A stretch of 64,000 nt of DNA from Mermis nigrescens (GCA_036768485.1 JAVLUZ010000145.1:16206304-16270303); one strand, 5' to 3'; numbered from the stretch's first letter, positions 12,281 through 23,842 are shown. A program made the numbers and translations. The notes: generated from the sequence alone by a model not told the origin.

Positions 12281-12790
12281 CATACACGTAACATTTGAAA
12301 ATTTCGGGCGGGGGTCTTTGGCACACGTGGGCTTGGGGAGGGTTCGGAGGTATGCACCCGCAGAAGTTCGCATAACACACAGAAACCAAAATACCCCTCA
12401 GAATTCAATTTTTGGAAATTTTTTTTGTTTTTGTCGAAATTTTTTGATGCCAATGGATGGTTCTCGATGAGAAGTCGATGTTTTTTTCGCCATACCACCA
12501 TTTTTAGGATCCTTTTCTAACCTTTGAAAAATCTGGCACCCCCAATAGAATTTTGGTGCTGCCCACCTAAGGTCTTTGGCCATTAGCATCACGGGATAGA
12601 AAATGACCTCCAATTTTTGGTCAAAAACGGCCAAAGAACACATGAAAGCGGCAAAAAATTCAATTTTTTTCCGAAAATGGAGGGCGGGGGGTCAAAACTT
12701 TTCTGGCATTGGTGGGATGGGTAGGGGAGGGGGGTGAGCAAGTTTGGGTGGGGGAATCCCCCATCCCCTGTTACACGCATGCGTTTAAAT
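12281..12790. mobile_element. Family F repeat, split by a family E element
   Basis: The flanks at 12281-12321 and 12572-12790 read on as one repeat once the inserted E element is removed. The composite matches 30545-30750 and 60760-60880 (shared GAAATTT..GGG, CCAATTTTTGGTCAAAAACGG and a G-rich then CCCCCATCCCC end). The right end reads GTTACACGCATGCG. No target duplication was established for F. Confidence 0.6.
12322..12571 (+). mobile_element. Family E hAT-type MITE, nested in family F
   Basis: A 250-bp element from CACACGTGGGC to GCCCACCTAAG, with a perfect 8-bp duplication GTCTTTGG at 12314-12321 and 12572-12579. Interior order: ATGCACCC..CAGAAG, CCCCTCAGAATTCAA, TTTTTGATGCCAATGGATG, CGCCATACCACC, GCACCCCC. 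It interrupts family F and is therefore younger than it. Confidence 0.88.
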
Positions 12791-12944
12791 CAGCATTAAA
12801 CAACATGATATGGCTTAGTATGGGCTTTGACCAGCAATTTTTTATTTATGGAATTCTTCTTAGGCATTATGATTTAGCTCTTCAAGCAAAGGCTCGAGTT
12901 GACCATTGACGCGCAGTATAGCCGTTCGTTGGAGGGGTCATGTT

Positions 12945-13056
12945 GGTTTTGAGTGAATGGAAGACATGCTCTGAGCATGGGAATTCTGGGCGGGTGGGTT
13001 GAAACCAAAATAAGTTTTAAAATGCCTTTTCTGGGCCTATGAACGATGGACATGCG
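12945..13056 (+). mobile_element. Family C MITE, left part, interrupted by D
   Basis: Left portion of a C element (GCATGGGAATTCTGG, AAAATGCCTTTTCTGGGCC). It stops at GACATGCG, where a D element is inserted, and resumes at 13504 with ACGCGTCAAAAAC to about 13660. Confidence 0.65.
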
Positions 13057-13503
13057 CACGGTTTTTTGTTTTCGGCAAAGATTTTTCCCGAAGTGCAAAG
13101 ACTTTTTAGGACCGTCTTTGTACACGTATATATACAAAGATTTCAGGGAAGACAAAAACTGTAAAAAGGTGTAAAAGTCCGGAACATTTTCGGCGCCTAG
13201 CGCCGAAATGACTAATAGTCTGTCCTATACATCGTTATAATGGCAGAATCTGTATTTAGAATGGAAAAATGTTAAATTTTTTGGCGCTTCGCGCCGTTTT
13301 GAGTCACTTTTTGATAAGTTTGGTGTCGGAAACCCAGAAATTAGCGAAAATACACTACCAAACGTCGAAAAACCCTGTTTTACCGCACTAAAATCGCTAC
13401 TGTACTATATTATAGTACACAAAAGTTTGCATATACAAAATGTACAAAGAGTTCCGGGGATCATCTTTGTACATGTACAAAGAGACCTTGTACAAAAGAA
13501 CTG
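13057..13503 (+). mobile_element. Family D hAT-type MITE, nested in C
   Basis: A 447-bp element starting CACGGTTTTTTGTTTTCGG and ending CCTTGTACAAAAGAACTG. Imperfect 8-bp duplication GACATGCG / GAAACGCG (6 of 8). Carries GGCGCTTCGCGCC at 13283 and the TTTGTACATGTACAAAG palindrome near 13467. The host is a family C copy. Confidence 0.8.
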
Positions 13504-13659
13504 GAAACGCGTCAAAAACACATTATTTTTGACGTTTCTAATGAAACTAATGAAACTGTCTCAATCTAGATTACTAAAAATGAATGAAAAATTGAAAAAA
13601 ACGAAAAAATTGAGTAAAATGAATTAAACAAATGTAGTCAAAAGATTAGTCTTTGGTGC

Positions 13660-14269
13660 ATAGTGCACTCTTTTGCGCCGAAAGATCGGTAAACATGCGT
13701 GACGTAATACATTTTATACTATTTTTTCAGGAAAGTTAAAAACTAGTAAAAAAATCTTTGGGGAAAATGAAAATCTTGCTGTGTGAGGATCCAAATATGT
13801 CTAATCAACTTGGCCAGTTTATTTTAAATTATTAATTTTATGTAAAGCTGTGGTGTATGGTTAATCGACAATCATGTATAAAAAACATTGAGATTACTGC
13901 TACTTTGCCTACTATATGATATTTTCCGGATGTAAATGTATGCAGCCTTGACCAACACAGCCATTCTTAGGGGGTCAAGGCTATGGGAATTCCGTGTATG
14001 TTTCCGAGTAACATTTTATGCTAACGTATTTATCCCATCGTGCTCATAATTATAAATAAAACAACTATAAGTTATAGGTTGAAGGGTGCTCGGCCATTTT
14101 CAGTTAGGAAAGAATGCCTTAAATGTTTGGGCATGAACGGAAAAACACTTAGCGATGGCCAAAAAGTTTTTAACCAAAATGGGGAGAGGGATTAGAAATT
14201 TTCTGATTTGGTTGGGGAGGAGGGTTGCAAACGAGCTCGGATGGAGGTTTCCCCCATCATAGATGCACA
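13660..14269. other. Mixed DNA with a diverged F-type fragment
   Basis: 13660-13960 shows nothing. 14090-14265 has the family F word order (AAATGGGGAGAGGG, GGTTGGGGAGG, TTTCCCCCATC) but is too diverged to delimit. Confidence 0.4.
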
Positions 14270-14692
14270 AGGTCAGGGTCAGCGGGGGTGGGGGGGGGTA
14301 AAATCCCAGAGATCAAAAAACAGTAAATTTAACATTCGCGATTTTTGCGGTTTAAAGGATTAAAATGATCAAAATAGCCTACAGAACGTTTTTTCGTGGT
14401 AATATCGCATTTTTAGTCCATTTTAATTGCATCATATCACTTTTAACATTGAAAATGCAACAGTTGATCAAATTTGGGTGCTTTTTGAGTGAAAACTACA
14501 TAATAGTACTAATCCGGCACGAAACGCCGGAAACATTTTCACATTTTTACTGCTTTTGACCTCAAAAATGATGCAAAAAAAGTTACATCAGCTCAAAATT
14601 GCCGGACAGTACCTGTCCGGCTAACCCTATAGTGGGAGGGAGGTGTGGGTTATACCCCTAACCCTCACTCCCTATGTGCATGTACGTCCCCA
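14270..14692 (-). mobile_element. Family K repeat with 9-3-9 palindrome
   Basis: Reverse-complement match to 55755-56090: both read in the order CGTAC.TGCACATA, GGGGTAT, palindrome, GG(C/A)AATTTTGA or GGCGATTTTGA, GAGGTCAAAAGCAGT or CAGGTCAAAAGCAGT. The palindrome at 14601-14621 has arms GCCGGACAG and CTGTCCGGC around TAC. A weaker relative lies near 41880-42000. Ends are not fixed by a target duplication. Confidence 0.6.
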
Positions 14693-15204
14693 ACCCCCTT
14701 TTACATGTCTGCCTATAATTGTTTGGTATGCACGTTGCATTGGCGCTGTGTTACATAAATTTTATTTTCCAATCTTTCCCACAATTTCCATTTTTTCTCC
14801 ATCTGGATGATAAATTGAGCATTTTTGAAATAAGCTCGCGTTACGCTTATCGGAAAAGATAGCTTTTTGAGATAACGCTTGGAAATGCATCGTCCAATTG
14901 GAGATCATCTGCAGAAAAGGCGTACTTTAAGTGGGCCATAAATTTGGCAATGACGCGTATTTTCTCGAGCATCTTCAACGTCATAACGTGAATATAAATG
15001 TTCTGATTCGTTGAAATCGACTAATGCGCCGAACTATTCGTCTCGCCTCGGCATGATACGCTCTTCCTTTAATAAACATGACGATGACGAAGTCTAAAAA
15101 TAGTTGGTACCTACCTAATTTGAAAACTAGTTGTATTAAAAAGCACCGAGCATGATTTTGTCATTAGACAGTTTTTGCCTATTTTTTCTGTCCAGACGCT
15201 TTCT
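14693..15204. other. Nothing recognised
   Basis: Mixed-composition DNA without coding frames or repeat matches. Confidence 0.4.
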
Positions 15205-15579
15205 TAAGGTGGGTTCTGACTCCCCCCAGAATGGCAAGTGACCCCACCCCCGCAAAGTGGCTGCGACCCTCCCCGAATTATGGATTTTATGTAAAAGTAG
15301 GTAAAAGTTGTAAAAAGTGTGCTTTCTTTAAGCGTTTTTTTTGGCTCAAAAATCTAAAATTTCGGCACTTCGCGCCATACACACAATTTTTGACCATGTT
15401 TTGTTCAATTTCCAAATTTTTTTTACGGATTTCAGGTTTTAAAAAGAACGAGCATCGTCTGAAAGGTCAAAAAACAGTGTTTTTGACGTGTACTCATCGT
15501 TTTTTGCCCAAAAAAGGCACTTTTGCAAAAGTCTTTTGCCTGACCCCCTTCTCCAGAATTCCCATGCTGTACGTGTATG
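15205..15579 (-). mobile_element. Family C MITE, degenerate left end
   Basis: Minus-orientation C copy ending CCCATGCTGTACGTGTATG. It retains GGCACTTCGCGCC near 15364 and the GACGTGTACTCATCG block. The left end is not recognisable, so no target duplication could be tested. The next C copy starts 27 bases downstream in the same orientation. Confidence 0.65.
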
Positions 15580-15605
15580 TTTCTATCGAATTTGTTCCTG
15601 TTGAC

Positions 15606-15992
15606 CATACATGATCTTCCGGTGGGATGAGAAAAGTTTTTACCCCCTGCAAAAATTTTTTACCCCTCCCCAGAATTGGTGATTTTTCAGAAAGCCTAAT
15701 TTGCTAAAAACTTGTAGAAAAGATGCGTTTTTTAAGCTTTTAGTTGTCAATTTGTTCAAAAGTGCCTAATTTTCGGTGCTTTGGGCCATTATACTCATGT
15801 TTTGACTATATTTTGTACACTTTCTTCCGAATTTTTAGATTTTTTCGAAATTTTATGTTGTTATGCTCCAGACAGATAGAGCATCGTCAGAAACGCTGAA
15901 AAACAATATTTTCGACGCGTACCTACCATTTTTGTACCCAAAAAGGCACTATAATTTCACCCCCTCCCGAATTCCCATGCTGTGCATGCATG
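15606..15992 (-). mobile_element. Family C hAT-type MITE
   Basis: A 387-bp element starting CATACATGATCTTCC and ending ATGCTGTGCATGCATG. Flanks CTGTTGAC and GCGTCGAC agree at 5 of 8 positions, which suggests an older insertion. Contains CCAGACAGATAGAGCATCG, a variant of the family motif. Confidence 0.75.
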
Positions 15993-16375
15993 GCGTCGAC
16001 TCGACTGCTTTTGCATAGTTCTTCTACACCATGCCGATTGGTGCAAGTGAAACTCCTAGCCTTTTCCTGCAGATATGAGCATTACCAAAATGCGGGCTTT
16101 AAAGATCAGTAGGAGCCGCAGAACGGAATAGCTGGTAGGTAGAGTTCTCTTGATAGCATCGTTTTAGTCCATTCCAATTTAAATTCGTCGGCTGTTTTTA
16201 TTTGGCGGAAAAAGCGATAAACAGAGAAGATCTGAAGTTGCACTTTGTTACGCTTGTATACCAACCAGAATCTGACCTCATCGTATTTCCTAAAGCGTTT
16301 TAGATACGTGTGCTTTGATTTTTCGTATAAAAAACGGAAGGTCCGCCTGGGAGTCAGTCGGTCGGCAGTCGGCAC
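15993..16375. other. Non-repeat DNA with an unassigned frame
   Basis: A 90-codon minus-strand frame (16106-16378) is Lys/Arg/Phe-rich. I do not recognise it, and its start lies in the adjacent element, so I do not call it a gene. Confidence 0.35.
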
Positions 16376-16767
16376 CATACATGATCTTGGGGGGGGGGTT
16401 CAGCCCCACAGAATCATTTCGTTCCCGCAAAAAATTTTTCGCCCCCCGGGGTTGGCGATTGTTCAAGATTCCTAAACTTACCTGAAATTGGTCAAAAAAT
16501 GTGCCTTTTAAATGGTGGTATGGGCTGATCTTTTGCTCAAAACACCATTTGTCGACGTTTCGCGTCATAGCACTATCGCATTGAGCGATCATATTGGACA
16601 ATTTATTGCGAAAAAATCGAAATTTTTTTAACGATTTCTCTTTAAAAGGATTGAGTATCTCGGGGACGGCATTTAATGATGTTCTGGGCGCGTGCCGGTC
16701 ATTTTGGGTTCTGGGGAGTGCACTTTAGCCCTCACCCGCAGAACCCCCACACCATGCCCATGGTGTG
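16376..16767 (-). mobile_element. Family C hAT-type MITE
   Basis: A 392-bp element starting CATACATGATCTTGG and ending near CCATGCCCATGGTGTG. Perfect 8-bp duplication GTCGGCAC at 16368-16375 and 16768-16775. The hairpin region is decayed (GACGTTTCGCGTC near 16553). Confidence 0.82.
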
Positions 16768-16775
16768 GTCGGCAC

Positions 16776-17510
16776 CCGTGTGAAAATCTCCAAAATTTTT
16801 TCCAAAACCAACTGCGTCATTTTACTGATCATAGATGCACACTTCGACTGATCTGGGAGCCATTCAGAAAGCTTTTTTGATCCAAAATGGTTTCGAAATC
16901 TGGCACAAATGCAAAAATAGCGTAATTATTTTATTCCATAGTTTGCCATCAATTTAAAGCGCTTGATTAAAAATTTTAAATAGTTTTTTTTTCAATTTTT
17001 ACATAACGTTTCGCCTTATTTTCCATAAAATTTCCCACTTTCTCGATTCTGGGGTCTTAGAGCATGTCTTGTACTTACTGACATGCCTGGACAGCCCATC
17101 TCAGCCCGTCCATGGAACTGGCTGATGCGAAAGCTGGACTGGCTGAAGGCTTCATTTCGATGGGCCTATTTTGAAAAAAATGTGAGAAGGCAGTGGAAAA
17201 AACGAAATAAAATCGTCCATTTTTAACCCATTTTCAGCTCACTTGGAAACCAACCAACCTTTGAGACCATAATTGCACGTAGGGAGGAATTAGAGTGGGT
17301 TAATATTCCAAGCTTAGATATTGTCCAGCAGTTTGGGCCAAGAATAGTGTATTTTTAGAGGTTTTCGACTTAAAAATGCCAAAAACGCAATTTTTTATTG
17401 CAAAAATCCTGCCGTTTACTCCTCCTTGACCCGAAAATCTCGATTTTACTCCCTAATGACCAACCTGATCTCGCAGTTTGAGTCTCGTAGTCGGGCTGAA
17501 TCTTTGGTTA
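16776..17510. repeat. Family I repeat fragments
   Basis: 16880-17070 shares with 17740-17960 and 19200-19700 a series such as AAATGCAAAAA.AGCG, TT(T/C)C..GTCAATT, CACTTTTC..AAA, TTCTGGGGTC. Ends are unclear and no target duplication was found. Confidence 0.45.
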
Positions 17511-17517
17511 TTGCATG

Positions 17518-17714
17518 CATTGGCGGATCTAGGATTTTCCTAAGGGGGGGGGCGGTACCCCCCAAGGGGGGGGGGGCGGAACCCTGACTTGGGCGGAAAA
17601 ATTAGCCGTTTTATCTCGAAAATCGCTAAAAATCGCTCAAAAATGCTTAATTTTGCGCACTATTTTGGGCCAATGGGGGGCGCGTCCGCCCCCCGCCCCC
17701 TAAATCCGCCCCTG
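17518..17714 (+). mobile_element. Family A hAT-type MITE
   Basis: A 197-bp element, CATTGGCGGATCTAG to AAATCCGCCCCTG. Flanks ATTGCATG / ATTGCATA agree at 7 of 8. It carries two copies of the G-run plus GCGG block near its left end. Confidence 0.87.
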
Positions 17715-17739
17715 ATTGCATAGGTATGCTAGTGACTAT

Positions 17740-17960
17740 AAAGTAATGAAATACTGAACTTTTTGAGTAAAAATGACGTCAAAAACTGGTATAAATGCTA
17801 AAAAGCGTTAAAATTTCTCTAATATGCAGTTTCTGGTCAATTACAAGCACTTTTGAGAAAAGTTTTAATTTTCGTCGTTTTTTCTAGCTCTAAACCTCGT
17901 TTTCCTTCTAAAATTTTCTATTTTGTTTTCAGGGGTCTAGACTTCACGAAAACCCTTACA
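17740..17960 (+). repeat. Family I repeat copy
   Basis: Contains AAAATGACGTCAAAAAC, GGTATAAATGCTAAAA and a TTTCTGGTCAATTACAAGCAC block that recurs at 19230-19320 and 19500-19590. Boundaries are not resolved. Confidence 0.5.
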
Positions 17961-18092
17961 CGCATGTCTGGTACTGGGTGGCTAACCGTCTTTTGATTTC
18001 CTCCGTTTCGCTTGGCCTAGAAAGTATAATTGCTACCTACATAACTATTCCACCCTTTCTTTTGGTCTTTTTGTTCATATTGCTCTTCCTCC

Positions 18093-18314
18093 CATTGGCG
18101 GATCCAGGATTTTCCTAAGGGGGGGGGGGGGGGACGGTACACCTAAGGGGGGGGGGGCGGAACCATGACTTGGGCGAAAAAAATTTAAAAAAGATTTGCC
18201 GTTTTAACCCGAAAATCGCTAAAAATCGCTCAAAAATCATTAATTTTGCGCACTATTTTGGGCCAATGGGGGGGGGGGGTGGGCGGCCGCCCCAGCCCCC
18301 TAAATCCAACCCTG
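18093..18314 (+). mobile_element. Family A hAT-type MITE
   Basis: A 222-bp element, CATTGGCGGATCCAGG to AAATCCAACCCTG. Perfect 8-bp duplication CTTCCTCC at 18085-18092 and 18315-18322. It has long uninterrupted G runs and a GGGCGGCCGCCC palindrome near its right end. Confidence 0.9.
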
Positions 18315-18322
18315 CTTCCTCC

Positions 18323-19020
18323 TTGCTCTGAGGTAATGTCGGTGTTACGAGTCTGTCGTCCCACTCACCGTTGAAGAAAAGTAGCCTGCCTCTAAGTCTA
18401 CGTTTTTAAGCATATTTTCTGCATTCCTAAATTTTCAACGTATATTTTACGCTGCGGCCATTAAATTTTCGCGCATTTTCCCCACCTTTTCTGGAAAAAA
18501 AACGATTGTTCTGGAAATTAAGTTCCTCCGCTACGCGCATTCGCGCATTCGTTTACCTTCTGTAGCCTTCAGAGTGATTAGTAATTAATTATTTAGAAAA
18601 TTTGCTGAATTATTTATTTTTCTTTGAATAATTAGTAATAATTAAAAGCTGTAGGTTCGCTGCTGATAGTCGAAAGCGAGCAGTATCAAAATTATGTATA
18701 CTTGAGGCAATTGATTGCGATGCCCGAGATGATTAAAACGAGGAATGGAAAACAACGAGTGGATTCTTATTAGAAAAACTTATTTGTTATGATTACTAAG
18801 GAACCCCCGTCGTCATCGTTTTACCTTTCGTAATAAGAAAAATGTTGTATAGCGTCGTAGATTAAAAGCGCATTATCATTTTATCTGCTAATGTTGTTTC
18901 GGGATGTTTTGGAGTTGTCCGGCTTCATGTTTTTCAAACTGATATGGGATTAGCTGCAATATTTTGACGTTGACATTTTGCCAAATGGAAGCGATTTTCG
19001 GGGATTGGCTTTGTTCTGAA
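18323..19020. other. Nothing recognised
   Basis: Non-repetitive by eye. No exon with plausible splice signals and family resemblance was found. Confidence 0.4.
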
Positions 19021-19129
19021 ATACATTCAAAATTCATTCCGATTTTTTCAACATGCTATCGTGTTCTAGAATTTGCACTGTTGCAAGACACGTAACCAAC
19101 GCTGTAATCAGCCGTGTATCTATCTGGGC

Positions 19130-19725
19130 GTGGGAGGCTGAGTTGTCTGAACCATAGATGCCCAGCATGGCCCATCTCGGGGGTTGAACGGCCAGGTGGT
19201 TTCGAAATTGAGTTTTTTTGGGCCAAAATGACGTCAAAAACCGGTTTAAGCACTAAAACAGCGTTGAAACTAAGGTTAATTCACAATTTCTGATCGATCT
19301 GAAGCACTTTTGGAGAAAATTTTCGATTCGCATCTGTTTTCATCCTCCATTTTACCATATTTTCCGCACCAGATGTTCCATTTTTCTATTCTGGGTAGTC
19401 TGGACCCCCGAACCCTCTTCCATGCTTTTCGGGTCCGAACGTAGGTAGGTATACGACATGGCCGATCTGAGAGGGGTCAAAAATTGAGCTTTTTCGGGCC
19501 AAAATGACCTCAAAAGCAGGTATTTAAATATATAGAGCTAAAACAGCGTAAGAACTACTTTATTACACGGTTTCCGGTCAATTGTAGTGCTTTTGAAGAA
19601 AATTTTTATTTTTCATCCGGTTTTGGCCATCATTTTGTCTCATTTTCCATACAAAATTTTTCGTTTTTTCATTCTGGGAGAAGTAGTGGGATAAGGACCC
19701 TAAAACGCTTCCCCCTACTTGTATA
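19130..19725 (+). repeat. Two tandem family I copies
   Basis: About 19180-19420 and 19460-19710 repeat the same order: GGGGTCAAAAATTGAG or GGGGGTTGAACGG, TTTTGGGCCAAAATGACGTC, GGTTTAAGCAC, a GTCAATTGTAG-type block, TTTTCATCC, TTCTATTCTGGG. Both copies are in the same orientation and diverged. No inverted ends were found. Confidence 0.55.
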
Positions 19726-19739
19726 TATGTCTTCTCTGA

Positions 19740-20450
19740 ACTGGTTACCTGTAATCCAAAAGATAAAGATCCTACCCCAAAAATTAAGTTTTACAATTTT
19801 CATTTTTTTGCATTTTTTGATGGTATTCCGATTAGATAGAGGCGAATCAATTTAATCTGAAATATTGAATCAAATTAATAAATCAAAATATTAATAAAAC
19901 TCAATTTTAGTAGATAGAGGGAGCTCGATGAAAAACGTCAGAATATGATGTTTCTCTCACCTAACATTTGTTGTTTGGCACTTGCTTAGCCGTCAAAACT
20001 TTCGGACCCCAATCAATTCGAGCCCTGCTATTATGGACAAGGCACGTACAACAGTACTATTTTTGTATACTGTCTAGGGTGCATATTTTATTTATTCTGA
20101 AGTATTTTTTATAACTTTCCTGCCCGCCTAAGTCATTTACATAAGTATTGTGGGAGGTCTCTTATTTGTTCGTTTGTCTAGACGTTTGCCCGGATGCATT
20201 TTTTTAGGAAATTGACATTATTTTGCAGGCTTGTTTTTAAGCCGAAAACGGTCTAATCGAAAAACATTCCTGCATACAGTACATTGGTGCGCATGTTTTG
20301 TATAGAATTAATAACGATTTTCCTAATCTTTTTTATTCAACGGCTTCCGGTCATTTTTTGGGTGCGAAACGATGATTAAATTTGCGTATAATACGGCGAA
20401 GGCTTAAAAATGCGAGATAAATCATCGACTATAGCATGCCTTCTTCTGGC
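19740..20450. other. Nothing recognised
   Basis: AT-rich, with no coding or structural signal that I can support. Confidence 0.4.
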
Positions 20451-20625
20451 CAGGCACGTAGTTGGCCGTCCTATTTCGGGGGACCAACACCAATTTTTTC
20501 GGGACTAAGCTCCAAGAAGGACAACAATAGCACAAAATAACATTTCAAAAGTCCTATTTTCCCGGTTTTTTCAGAATTTTTTGGGGGTCTGAACCACCCC
20601 CATTCCCCCCAGAGATACGTGCCTG
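20451..20625 (+). mobile_element. Family B MITE
   Basis: A 175-bp element, CAGGCACGTAGTTGGCCGTCC to GAGATACGTGCCTG, with 9-bp perfect inverted ends CAGGCACGT/ACGTGCCTG. Flanks CTTCTGGC / CTCCTGAG agree at only 5 of 8, pointing to age or a secondary change. Confidence 0.8.
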
Positions 20626-20734
20626 CTCCTGAGGGATTATTAAAATGCATCGATTTCGAAAGTCTGTTGCGGAATTTTTGAGGCCGAAGCTTTATTTCGG
20701 TTATCGAGCATTTCTCATTTAGTATCGTTTTCGT

Positions 20735-20965
20735 GTATTTCGCGCCCCAGCACCTTGACTCTTTGGTTGAGGGGCTGGGGTTGAACTGGACTGGACAGCT
20801 CATAATTTTGGGAGCGGGTAGCCGGCCATTTTCGGTTTGGCGGGGTACATAACCTTCAATTTTTGTCCAAAAACTGTAAAACGAATAACCTAAAAGTGGC
20901 CCAAAAAACGCATGTTTTTTTGCCAAAAATCGGGAGACGAGGGGGTGGTAGAAAATCTCGGTCCC
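20735..20965. mobile_element. Family F-like repeat fragment
   Basis: Shares GGGGTACATAACCTTCAATT and AAAAACTGTAAAACG with 30600-30640 and 60820-60860. Incomplete. Confidence 0.45.
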
Positions 20966-22118
20966 TTAGGGGATATGGTGACGATCGAATGGGCGACCAA
21001 GGCCGAGGATTCGAATTGCGATTTTTTGAACCGCGAGACTCCCGAATTGGGGCCCTGCTAATGTATGACCCTGCTTCGTCAATAGAAATGGCCCAGCTCG
21101 GAATTTAACTGCATCAATTAAATTAACTTTTTCTCACCCGCATGCTCACATTCATATAACCGTCGGAAAAAATTCCGGATCGTAATTGGCCAGCAGACGA
21201 GTAAAAGTGAATTTGTGTATTGAATAGCGAAAAAAAACTCCACACCATCGGACGTTTCTACGATTATTTCATGCTTATTATCGTTATCTTTATACTGGAA
21301 CGGGGCTATTTAGCCCGCCGGCCATTTCTTCATAATTTTCCCATCTTTTTTGGCGTTATTCTGCTAATTCGCCGCTGTGGGCCTTTTTGCCCCGATTTAC
21401 ATACGCGCGCCTAACCGAATAACGCGTTTTCGTGTTTATTTGCCAATTTTTTGTTCGTTCGTCGATGATCGCTACCTCCATTTGCCGTGTTATTCGTTTT
21501 GCGATGTTTTTTTCGGTTAACCGCGCCCTGTTTACGAAATTTGCGCGTAGGAATGCGTAATTTGCATAATTGATAGGCACGCGTAGCCATTTAAGCCAGC
21601 CAGAATCACACATTTTCCGCTATGAGGAGTATTTTTTGGACAATTCGATTCTACCGAGTTCTATTTGTTGAAATGACTGACCGTTCGGTTACGTGAATCC
21701 GTCGGCATTGGCTGTGGTTAGCAGATCCTGAATCTCCTGACGGGGGGGCGGCGGCAGCCCAGATTTTCCTAACAAGGCGAAAAATTGTCCAAAATTTCGT
21801 CCATACGGTATGCTTAGAGTACGAGTATCGGTTTTGCCGTCTTTTGATAGAGAGGATCGTTTATGCAGGCACGTGGCTGTACGGGGGCTGGGGGGACTAG
21901 TCCATTCAAAATTTTGGAAGTATGAATATTTTTTGCGAGGGTGTTCCGAAGGAAAAGGTCGAAAATTCTCGAAGCACCTTTGAAAAGACTGCCAGAATTG
22001 ATTCTAGCACATTTTTTAACCCAAAGTCGCTAAATTTTCGGGCGCTTCACGTCAGATCTATTATTTTGTTACAGCTTTTGTTTTCCGAACAGCCCAAGAT
22101 TGAGTGACTTAAGGTGAA
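20966..22118. other. Mostly unassigned DNA
   Basis: 21600-21960 has short G-rich fragments (for example CAGGCACGTGGCTGTACGGGGG at 21866) that look like decayed B-type ends. No gene is supported. Confidence 0.35.
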
Positions 22119-22120
22119 TA

Positions 22121-23183
22121 CAGGATGGGCCACGTATCTATGATATATTTTGTTTTGCTATAGCTAATGCAATTTTTTTCTATGGGACATAAAACTTTGT
22201 CAGTAGGTATATATGGTGGAGGAAACATAAAAAAGATTCACATTATGAAGTTTAACGTTGTCAAATTTTAGGGTTTGCGCGCAATGCACTTCTACGTAAT
22301 CACATCATTTTGTAAAGCTTGAAATGACTTGCTAAATTTGAACTGAGCTTTTCGGTGCATTTTGGTTGCAATTTCATGAAAAGTGTGATTAATGAAGGTA
22401 TTTAATTTCGGAATCTTCAAAGGTCGCATTTTGTATGCTTTAGATGTTATTAACCCCGGAGAAAAAAGCGCACTCCGTTAAGTCAAACAATTAAGGTGAT
22501 GAGGCATGAAAAGCGATTCCAGCCGAGACACATCATGCATACGCGGCTGGAGTTAGGGGTATGCACCCCCCAGAAGTTGAAATAACCCCCAGAAATCAAA
22601 ATACCCTCCCCCAAAATTCAAATTTAAAAATTTTCTTGCTTTTTAGCGATTTTTTGATGCCATTGGATAGCGCTCAATGAGAAACGTCGAAAAATGGTGT
22701 TTTATCGCCATACAACCACTTTTAAGACAATTTTTTGATTTTTGAAAATTTTTCAACTCCCCCCAGAATTTCGGTGCTGCCCACCTATGCTCATCATGCG
22801 TCAGCCTTCTTAATTCTCATTCATCCCAACTTACCAATTTACGATTTCTTCTTTTGGGGGTTTATAAAACCCAAAGTGCAAACCAAGAGCCTCATGGAAC
22901 ATTCAGGGCTTTAAAATTTCTTTATTCACGATTTTGATGAACTTGTGGTCGACATGCACCGGAAAGTTCAGCTCAAATATAGCGGAGGTTATTTGAAGTT
23001 TCAGAAAATGATGCGATCAAGTAGAAGTGCGTTACTCCCTAAGCGTAAAATTTGACAACGTCAAACTTTATAAAATAAAACTTTAATGTTTTTGTCATAT
23101 TCTGTCAAAGTTTTATGCTCTGTAACAAAAAATTTGGTTAAGCCATCGAATAAAATGTGTCATAGATTACGTGGCCCACCCTG
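22121..23183. mobile_element. Fold-back Tc1/mariner-type element
   Basis: Begins CAGGATGGGCCACGTA and ends TACGTGGCCCACCCTG, with TA on both sides (22119-22120, 23184-23185). The two arms, about 22121-22455 and 22850-23183, are imperfect reverse complements along their whole length; for example GTTTAACGTTGTCAAATTTTA pairs with TAAAATTTGACAACGTCAAAC. A TA target with CAGGG-type ends is typical of Tc1/mariner MITEs. A family E element (22538-22789) lies in the central region. No transposase frame is seen. Confidence 0.82.
22538..22789 (+). mobile_element. Family E MITE inside the fold-back element
   Basis: A 252-bp copy from CATACGCGGCTGG to GCCCACCTATG, with ACATCATG on the left and CTCATCATG on the right (7 of 8 if shifted by one base). 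It contains TTTTTTGATGCCATTGGATAG and CGCCATACAACCA. Confidence 0.75.
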
Positions 23184-23189
23184 TACATC

Positions 23190-23842
23190 GAAATTTTCTG
23201 ACGCTCTGCGCAGAATTATTAATTTTTCGTTCGTATTGCTTTTCTTTTCATGTATATACCAGAATTGTGTTTGAAACATGTTAGGTAAACAGCGGAGTAA
23301 AATGTTAATAAATCATTTGTGTGATCACTTTATGAAGAATTTTTGATTATGATTAAGATCAATTAGGTATTCGTTTTTATTTTTTCAAAATCTTTTCTCC
23401 TTCAGTGTGTCGAGCTCTCTGAGCAACGCTCAATAACACCATTATTTTTGCCTGTATATAAGTAGTTGCTGAGATACTCGACTTAGCCCTCACCCATTCA
23501 GAGGGCCAGCTTCGTTTTTGCATTTGTGATCCGAAAAAGTTATAAATTTTGGAAAGTTCTCTGCAAAAAACACGCAAAATTAGTGGAAAACTCTTCGCAA
23601 AGTACCAAAAGATGCTCGAGAAATTATAAGGAAAAAAAATTCTTGTTCTGTACATATATTACTATTTTGGCGTAAAAATGAATTTTTTGAGCGCGATGAA
23701 AATGAGTAAATGTCATTAAAGATAAGCGGCGCGAAGCGCTAGAAAAATTTGAAAAATCGTGATAAAAAATTGCCTAAATCGTCAAAAATACTCATGATTC
23801 TCTATTGCGCCCAACTATCCTTTGACGACAAGGCGAGGGTAG
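23190..23842. other. No recognised gene
   Basis: A GGCGCGAAGCGCT hairpin relative occurs near 23727, perhaps a repeat remnant. Otherwise unassigned. Confidence 0.4.

Noticed and set aside
16106..16378. A 90-codon minus-strand frame rich in Lys, Arg and Phe
   Set aside because: No family resemblance, and its start codon lies in a family C element.
20471..20926. The longest minus-strand frame, 151 codons
   Set aside because: It reads through a family B element and an F-like repeat; no domain.
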